A model generated the notes under the pieces. The model was given only the letters and a program-made list of their open reading frames with translations, had not been told where the DNA came from and searched no databases. Shown here one piece after another: positions 11,505-15,201 of a stretch of 15,201 nucleotides of DNA (the stretch's first letter is position 1; the number at the start of each line of letters is the position of its first letter). The stretch lies in NCBI GenBank assembly GCA_041493345.1, contig JBGPYQ010000062.1:1-15201 (forward strand), given 5' to 3'. The translations under genes were made by a program, and so were the position numbers. This DNA comes from VBDM01 sp041493345. GTDB lineage: Bacteria; Pseudomonadota; Gammaproteobacteria; Burkholderiales; SG8-39.

Positions 11505-12833
11505 TCAGCCTGGACAACGATCGAATCCGATCGCCGTTTCGCACCATTGCGCCACGCGCATCAGCGGGTGATCCGCGCCCGCGCAACCGGCGACCTGCAT
11601 GCCGTACGGCAATCCCCTCTCGGACAAACCGGTGGGCAGCGTTACGGCGGGAAATCCGAGAAGCGTCCAGAGCGTGCAGAAGCTCGGATCGCCCGTCATA
11701 TCGAGCCGGGCCGGCGCGGCACCGGGCGCCGGCAGCGAGACGATGGCGTCGAAATCTTCGAGCAGGTCGGGCGCAAGTTTGATCAGCCCCGCGCGGTGCG
11801 CAATCGCGTTGCGGTAATCGTCATGCGAGATCGTCAGGCCCTCGTCGATCGCTGCATTGAGCGCGGCGCTGAAAACGCGCCGATGCACGGCCTGCCGCGG
11901 GGCGTGCTCGCGCGCGCCCTCGAAGAACATGATGGTGCGGTGCACGAGCTGAGCTTCGTTGAAGGAATCGGGCAATGACACGTTGCTGACGCCGGCACCC
12001 GCACCCGACAGGCGCATCAGAATCATTCTCAGGTGCGCCGAGGCGTCCGGCTCCGCTGTATTCCAGGGAAATCGCCCGAGAACTGCGATTTTGGGCGGGC
12101 GCAGAAGCGCCTCGATCTCCGCGGCGACGGTCCCGGGTTCGGCCAGACAGGCCGAGAAATATGCGGCGTCGGCGACGTTACGGGCAAACACACCCGCCTG
12201 GTCGAGCGTCGCGGCGAACGGCAACGCGCCTGTGATCGGCAGCGTACCGAAGCTCGGCTTGAATCCCACCACGCCGCAGAACGCAGCCGGACGGATCACG
12301 GAGCCGTTCGTCTGGGTGCCGAGCGCAACGGGAACATGGCCGGCCGCCACCGCCGCGGCCGATCCCGAAGAGGATCCGCCGGGTGTATGCCCGGGGTTCC
12401 AGGGATTGCGCGTCGCGGCCGGGTGCATATAGGCGAATTCGGTGGTGGCGGTCTTCCCGAGCGCGTAGCCGCCGGCGGCGATGATCCTGTCCACGAGCGT
12501 GGCGTTCCTGCGCGGCTGGTTCCCGATGAACGCAGGCGAGCCCATCTCGGTGGGCAGGTCATCGGTGTCGAAGATGTCCTTCACCCCCACCGGGGCGCCG
12601 TGCAACGCACCGGGTTTGCCGCCGGATGCACGCTCCGTATCGCGTGCATCCGCGAGCGCGAGCGCCCGTGCATCGTCGAGCCGGACCCACGCCTTGATTT
12701 TTTCTTCGGTGGAACGGAGGCGCTCAAGGCAGGCTTCACAATACGCCCGCGCGCTCAGGGTGCCTTCGCCCAATGCGGGCACAACTGCGCCCAGATCCGC
12801 GGGAGCAACCGGCTTCGCAATCTCTTTGTTCAA
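11505..12833 (-). CDS. Amidase (amidase-signature family)
   Basis: This 442-aa protein is an amidase-signature hydrolase with the Lys-cisSer-Ser triad: Lys85 in PVGVKDIFD, the cis-Ser within GGSSSGS (152-158), and the nucleophile Ser178 in GTQTNGSVIRPA. The Gly/Ser-rich signature is complete and the C-terminal PAVTLPTGL ... LPYGMQVAG block is normal for small-molecule amidases. It is not GatA: there are no gatB/gatC genes nearby and it is short for GatA. The substrate cannot be assigned. The start is TTG 12833 (MNKEIAKPV), as no ATG or GTG is available before the first family helix; only a weak GGCGGG precedes it. It lies 15 bases after the dehydrogenase stop, so the two are almost surely one transcript. 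Confidence 0.93.
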   Translation of the reverse strand: MNKEIAKPVAPADLGAVVPALGEGTLSARAYCEACLERLRSTEEKIKAWVRLDDARALALADARDTERASGGKPGALHGAPVGVKDIFDTDDLPTEMGSPAFIGNQPRRNATLVDRIIAAGGYALGKTATTEFAYMHPAATRNPWNPGHTPGGSSSGSAAAVAAGHVPVALGTQTNGSVIRPAAFCGVVGFKPSFGTLPITGALPFAATLDQAGVFARNVADAAYFSACLAEPGTVAAEIEALLRPPKIAVLGRFPWNTAEPDASAHLRMILMRLSGAGAGVSNVSLPDSFNEAQLVHRTIMFFEGAREHAPRQAVHRRVFSAALNAAIDEGLTISHDDYRNAIAHRAGLIKLAPDLLEDFDAIVSLPAPGAAPARLDMTGDPSFCTLWTLLGFPAVTLPTGLSERGLPYGMQVAGCAGADHPLMRVAQWCETAIGFDRCPG

Positions 12834-12848
12834 CGGTGGAGTGCCCGC

Positions 12849-13838
12849 CTAACGCCGCCGCTTCGGCCAGGCTTCCGGATTGAGCAGATTGGGCGGACGC
12901 TTCCCCGAGAGCACGGCCGTCAGGTTCTTCATCGCGAGCGTCGCCATCGCCGTGCGCGTGGCGCGCGTGGCGCTGCCGATATGCGGCGCGAGCGCCACGT
13001 TTTCGAGACCGAGAAACCCGGGATTGAATTTCGGCTCGCCCTCGAACACGTCGACTCCCGCCGCCGCGATGCGGCGATCCTTCAGCGCCTCCACCAGCGC
13101 CGCATCATCGATGATGCCGCCGCGCGCGGCGTTGACGATGACCGCGGTCGGCTTCATCAGCACAAGCTGCTTCGCGCCGATCAGATGGTGGCTCGCCGGC
13201 GAATACGGCATGTTGAGACTGACAAAATCGGATTCCTTGAGCAGCCGGTCGAGGGTCGCGTATTTCGCGCCGAGCTGCTTTTCGACCGCTCTCGGCACGC
13301 GGTTGCGGTTGTGATAAAGAACGCGCATCGAGAAACCCTTTGCGCGCCGAGCCATCGCCTGCCCGATACGGCCCATGCCGACGATGCCGAGCGTCGCGTG
13401 ATGCACGTCGACGCCGAGGAATTGGTCGTTCTTCCAGCCCTTCCAGTGGCCGGCCCGCAGCCAGCGCTCGGCCTCGGTCACGCGCCGCGCGGCGGCCATG
13501 AGCAGCGCCCAGGCCATGTCGGCGGTGGTGTCGTCGAGCACGCGGGGCGTGTTGGTCGCAAGAACGCCCCGCTCGCTGCAGGCCGCCAGGTCGATGTTGT
13601 TGTAGCCGACCGCGATATTGCACACCGCCTTGAGGCGGGGTGCGCCGTCGAGCAACGCGGCATCGATGCGGTCGGAGCCCGTAGGCAGCACGCCGTCCTT
13701 GTCGGCGACGCGGCGCCGCAACTCCTCGGCGCTCCAGGGCGTATCGTCCTTCTGGTTTTCTTCGACTTCGAAGCGCGTGCGCAGCTGCGCGATCACGTCG
13801 TCGAACGTCGCGCGCGTCACGAGGATCTTCGGCTTCAC
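12849..13838 (-). CDS. D-2-hydroxyacid dehydrogenase (glyoxylate / hydroxypyruvate reductase type)
   Basis: This 329-aa NAD(P)-dependent dehydrogenase interconverts a 2-oxo acid and its D-2-hydroxy acid. It shows the Rossmann loop GIVGMGRIG (151-159) and the catalytic residues Arg239 (NAARGG), Glu268 (FEGEP) and His286 (APHIGSAT). The order matches the glyoxylate reductase / D-glycerate dehydrogenase branch. The residues after the second strand of the Rossmann fold are YHNRNR; Arg here would suit NADPH, but this is only suggestive. The start is GTG 13838 with GGAG five bases before it; the frame continues upstream to 14456 through the TRAP gene in another phase and is noise. An 18-aa ORF overlaps the start as GTGA. 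The substrate is unknown; glyoxylate, hydroxypyruvate or a product of the amidase are possible. Confidence 0.93.
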   Translation of the reverse strand: MKPKILVTRATFDDVIAQLRTRFEVEENQKDDTPWSAEELRRRVADKDGVLPTGSDRIDAALLDGAPRLKAVCNIAVGYNNIDLAACSERGVLATNTPRVLDDTTADMAWALLMAAARRVTEAERWLRAGHWKGWKNDQFLGVDVHHATLGIVGMGRIGQAMARRAKGFSMRVLYHNRNRVPRAVEKQLGAKYATLDRLLKESDFVSLNMPYSPASHHLIGAKQLVLMKPTAVIVNAARGGIIDDAALVEALKDRRIAAAGVDVFEGEPKFNPGFLGLENVALAPHIGSATRATRTAMATLAMKNLTAVLSGKRPPNLLNPEAWPKRRR

Positions 13839-13891
13839 GGAAACTCCATGGTATGACAAAGGCCTTGTTCCGGTTCGAGGAATCCGCTCAT
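13835..13891 (-). CDS. Possible 18-aa leader ORF coupled to the dehydrogenase
   Basis: ATG 13891 opens an 18-codon frame (MSGFLEPEQGLCHTMEFP) whose TGA overlaps the dehydrogenase GTG as GTGA. AGGAAGG lies just before the ATG, a better ribosome site than several real genes in the window have. The peptide matches nothing known to me and has no run of a single amino acid to suggest attenuation. Confidence 0.3.
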   Translation of the reverse strand: MSGFLEPEQGLCHTMEFP

Positions 13892-13923
13892 GCCTTCCTG
13901 CCGGGCCGACGGCCATTGCGCTG

Positions 13924-13929
13924 AATATA
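13924..13929 (-). promoter_or_regulatory. Possible -10 element upstream of the dehydrogenase
   Basis: TATATT on the minus strand (5 of 6 bases) lies between the TRAP hairpin and the dehydrogenase and would give a leader of about 80 bases. The -35 region is poor (TTCCGT at 17 bases). Confidence 0.28.
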
Positions 13930-13950
13930 CGGGCAATTCGCCGCAAACGG

Positions 13951-13972
13951 AAAGGGCGGCCGCAGCCGCCCT
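13951..13972 (-). terminator. Hairpin after the TRAP permease, likely terminator or processing stem
   Basis: AGGGCGGC (13953-13960), loop CGCA, GCCGCCCT (13965-13972): a perfect 8-bp GC-rich stem about 28 bases past the TRAP stop. On the minus strand it is followed by TTTCCGTTT, a broken T-run, so termination may be partial and allow read-through into the dehydrogenase-amidase genes. Confidence 0.5.
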
Positions 13973-13999
13973 GATTCCACCTTCCGGATTCCGCAAGAG

Positions 14000-15201
14000 C
14001 TAATGTCCGTATAGCATCTGCGGCACCCACAACCCGATGGCGGGGAACACGTAAAGCAGCACCAGCGCGATCACCTGGATGCCCATGAACGGCATCATGC
14101 CGGCGAAGATTTGATTGAGCGTCACGTGCGGCGGCGACACGCCTTTCAGGTAGAACGCTGCCATCGCCACCGGCGGCGAAAGGAACGCGGTCTGCAGGTT
14201 CAACGCCACCAGCAGGCCGAAGAACAGCGGATCGATGTGGAAATGCGGGAGCAGCGGCAGGAAGATCGGCATGAAGATGATGATGATCTCCGTCCACTCG
14301 AGCGGCCAGCCGAGGATGAAGATGATGAACTGGGCGAGGATCATGAACTGCACCGGGGTCATGTCGAGCGACAGCACCCACTTCTCGATCAGCTCCTGGC
14401 CGCCGAGCAGCGCGAACGCCGCCGAGAAAATGCCGGAGCCGACAAACAGCCAGCACACCATCGCGCTTGTCTTGGCGGTGAGAAAAGACGATTCCTTGAC
14501 GATGTTCCCGAGCTCCTTCACCGTCTTCCAGATTACGGGGCCGGGACTCCGGCCGCTTGGCAGCGTCTCACGCCAAAAACCGATGAAGCGATAGATCGCC
14601 GCCAGGACGAATCCGCCGAATCCGCCGACCGCCGCCGCCTCGGAGGGCGTCGCGAGCCCGAACACGATCGAGCCGAGCACTGCGAGGATCATCAGCGCGA
14701 GCGGAAAGAACGAGGTGAGCAGCATCTTGAACACCTCGAGCCGCTCCCAGTTCCAGAGCCGGTAGATGACTGCAACGGCGCCGATGCCGATGCCGAACAC
14801 GATCCACAACCATAGGGGCACGGGAAGCCGCTCGGATTCTGCGGCAGGTGCTGCGGCGGGTTTCTTCGCGACGGCGGTCGCCGCGCCCTGAGGCTGCTTG
14901 GTACCCTCCCCGGTCTTCGCTTCGGCCGGTGCAGCCTCCTTCGCCCCTTCAACCGGGGGTTCCTTGACTCCAGATTCCTTCTCTTCAGCTTCGGGTGCGC
15001 CGATGATGCCCGTTGACGCCTCCCTTTCCGGTTCGGGCGCCGCGGCGAGGCCGCCCACCTCGATCAGCCCGGCGGTGCTGGCCTCGACTTCCGGCGCTGT
15101 CGCCACCCGGTAGGTGACGCCTAGTACTGCGGCAATGAACAATGCCGGCACCAGCGTGACGAGCAGTTGCCCGAGCGCGGTGCGTTGCGCGACGCCAGCG
15201 C
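14000..15201 (-). CDS. TRAP transporter large permease (DctM-like), 3' part
   Basis: This is the C-terminal ~400 codons of a TRAP large permease, the membrane subunit that with a small permease and a periplasmic binding protein imports organic acids or similar solutes using an ion gradient; the gene runs off the right edge. Family marks are GLATPSEAAAVGGFGG, the many-helix segments (FPLALMILAVLGSIVFG, MILAQFIIFILGWPLEWTEIIIIFMPIFLPLL), LNLQTAFLSPPVAMAAFYLKGV and the C-terminal helix ending MLYGH. Between an early helix (ending at about 15100) and the next (from about 14824) lies a ~90-residue stretch rich in Ala, Glu, Pro and Lys with no hydrophobic segment, probably a long polar loop. The frame is open to the window edge, so the GTG at 15151 is not its start. 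The substrate is unknown; the binding protein and small permease would lie beyond the edge. Confidence 0.92.
   Translation of the reverse strand, partial: AGVAQRTALGQLLVTLVPALFIAAVLGVTYRVATAPEVEASTAGLIEVGGLAAAPEPEREASTGIIGAPEAEEKESGVKEPPVEGAKEAAPAEAKTGEGTKQPQGAATAVAKKPAAAPAAESERLPVPLWLWIVFGIGIGAVAVIYRLWNWERLEVFKMLLTSFFPLALMILAVLGSIVFGLATPSEAAAVGGFGGFVLAAIYRFIGFWRETLPSGRSPGPVIWKTVKELGNIVKESSFLTAKTSAMVCWLFVGSGIFSAAFALLGGQELIEKWVLSLDMTPVQFMILAQFIIFILGWPLEWTEIIIIFMPIFLPLLPHFHIDPLFFGLLVALNLQTAFLSPPVAMAAFYLKGVSPPHVTLNQIFAGMMPFMGIQVIALVLLYVFPAIGLWVPQMLYGH
14825..15097 (-). other. Low-complexity Ala/Glu/Pro-rich loop encoded within the TRAP permease
   Basis: About 91 codons encode a polar, repetitive segment (for example EAAPAEAKTGEGTK and AAPAPEPEREA-like runs) between two transmembrane helices. 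It keeps the reading frame and the GC content of the gene, so it looks like part of the protein, not an insertion. Confidence 0.8.

Noticed and set aside
12033..13856. Plus-strand open frame of 607 codons across the amidase and dehydrogenase genes
   Set aside because: It is fully antisense to two genes with intact catalytic motifs and is rich in Arg, Gly and His with no domain. It is the typical mirror frame of high-GC coding DNA.
15149..15151. GTG 15151 as the start of the TRAP permease
   Set aside because: The frame is open to the window edge with hydrophobic, membrane-like sequence before it, and the visible part lacks the N-terminal half of the family. The gene is cut by the window.
1..15201. 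CRISPR arrays, tRNA or rRNA genes, insertion sequences, prophage or attachment sites
   Set aside because: I looked for regular repeats, tRNA-like cloverleafs, transposase or integrase motifs and target-site duplications and found none.

Overview
The window reads as chromosomal DNA of a GC-rich Gram-negative proteobacterium, most likely a betaproteobacterium. The support is gene order and protein type: the divergent rsmI / lpoA-yraN-diaA-dolP neighbourhood also known from E. coli (yraL/yraM-N-O-P), a short one-domain LpoA, a birA-coaX-SPOR operon next to a stand-alone rfaE2, an outer-membrane lipoprotein and LPS heptose genes. I see no tRNA, rRNA, CRISPR array, insertion sequence, integrase or phage gene. 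This is mostly ordinary core genome, with an accessory catabolic-looking block at the right end.

Layout. (1) 1-343, minus: 5' part of rsmI, whose start overlaps the divergent lpoA start. (2) 320-2992, plus: lpoA, yraN, a DiaA/GmhA-type SIS protein and dolP. lpoA/yraN and diaA/dolP are joined by ATGA overlaps, and a promoter-like element precedes the SIS gene. (3) 3035-3586, minus: an exported glutathione peroxidase with a good -35 element. (4) 3749-4228, plus: rfaE2, the ADP-heptose adenylyltransferase. (5) 4327-6664, minus: birA, coaX and a SPOR-domain protein, each junction an ATGA overlap. (6) 6665-7272: a 608-base stretch with no convincing protein gene. It holds an intrinsic terminator on the plus strand with no gene in front of it, a perfect 14-bp hairpin, a 10-bp inverted repeat and a possible leader ORF. 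(7) 7273-8046, plus: ugpQ, whose stop codon overlaps that of the next, convergent gene. (8) 8043-13838, minus: six closely packed genes (carboxymuconolactone-decarboxylase-like protein, PMM/PGM, YheT hydrolase, SnoaL/NTF2-like protein, amidase, 2-hydroxyacid dehydrogenase). Five of the six start with GTG or TTG. (9) 14000-15201, minus: 3' part of a TRAP transporter large permease carrying a long low-complexity loop, with a hairpin after its stop.

How they may work together. Region 2 gathers cell-envelope and replication housekeeping: peptidoglycan synthase activation, SIS isomerase or DnaA regulation, and outer-membrane integrity. The SIS protein keeps both catalytic residues expected for sedoheptulose-7-phosphate isomerase, and rfaE2 lies 1.4 kb away, so the two may be the first and last steps of one ADP-heptose pathway. 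Regions 8 and 9 could form a module for taking up an organic acid or amide (TRAP), hydrolysing it (amidase) and interconverting the hydroxy/oxo acid (dehydrogenase); the substrate cannot be read from sequence.

The best candidates for something undescribed are the putative small RNA at about 6986-7100 and the two start-codon-coupled leader ORFs (7190-7276 and 13835-13891). All three are predictions from sequence pattern alone.
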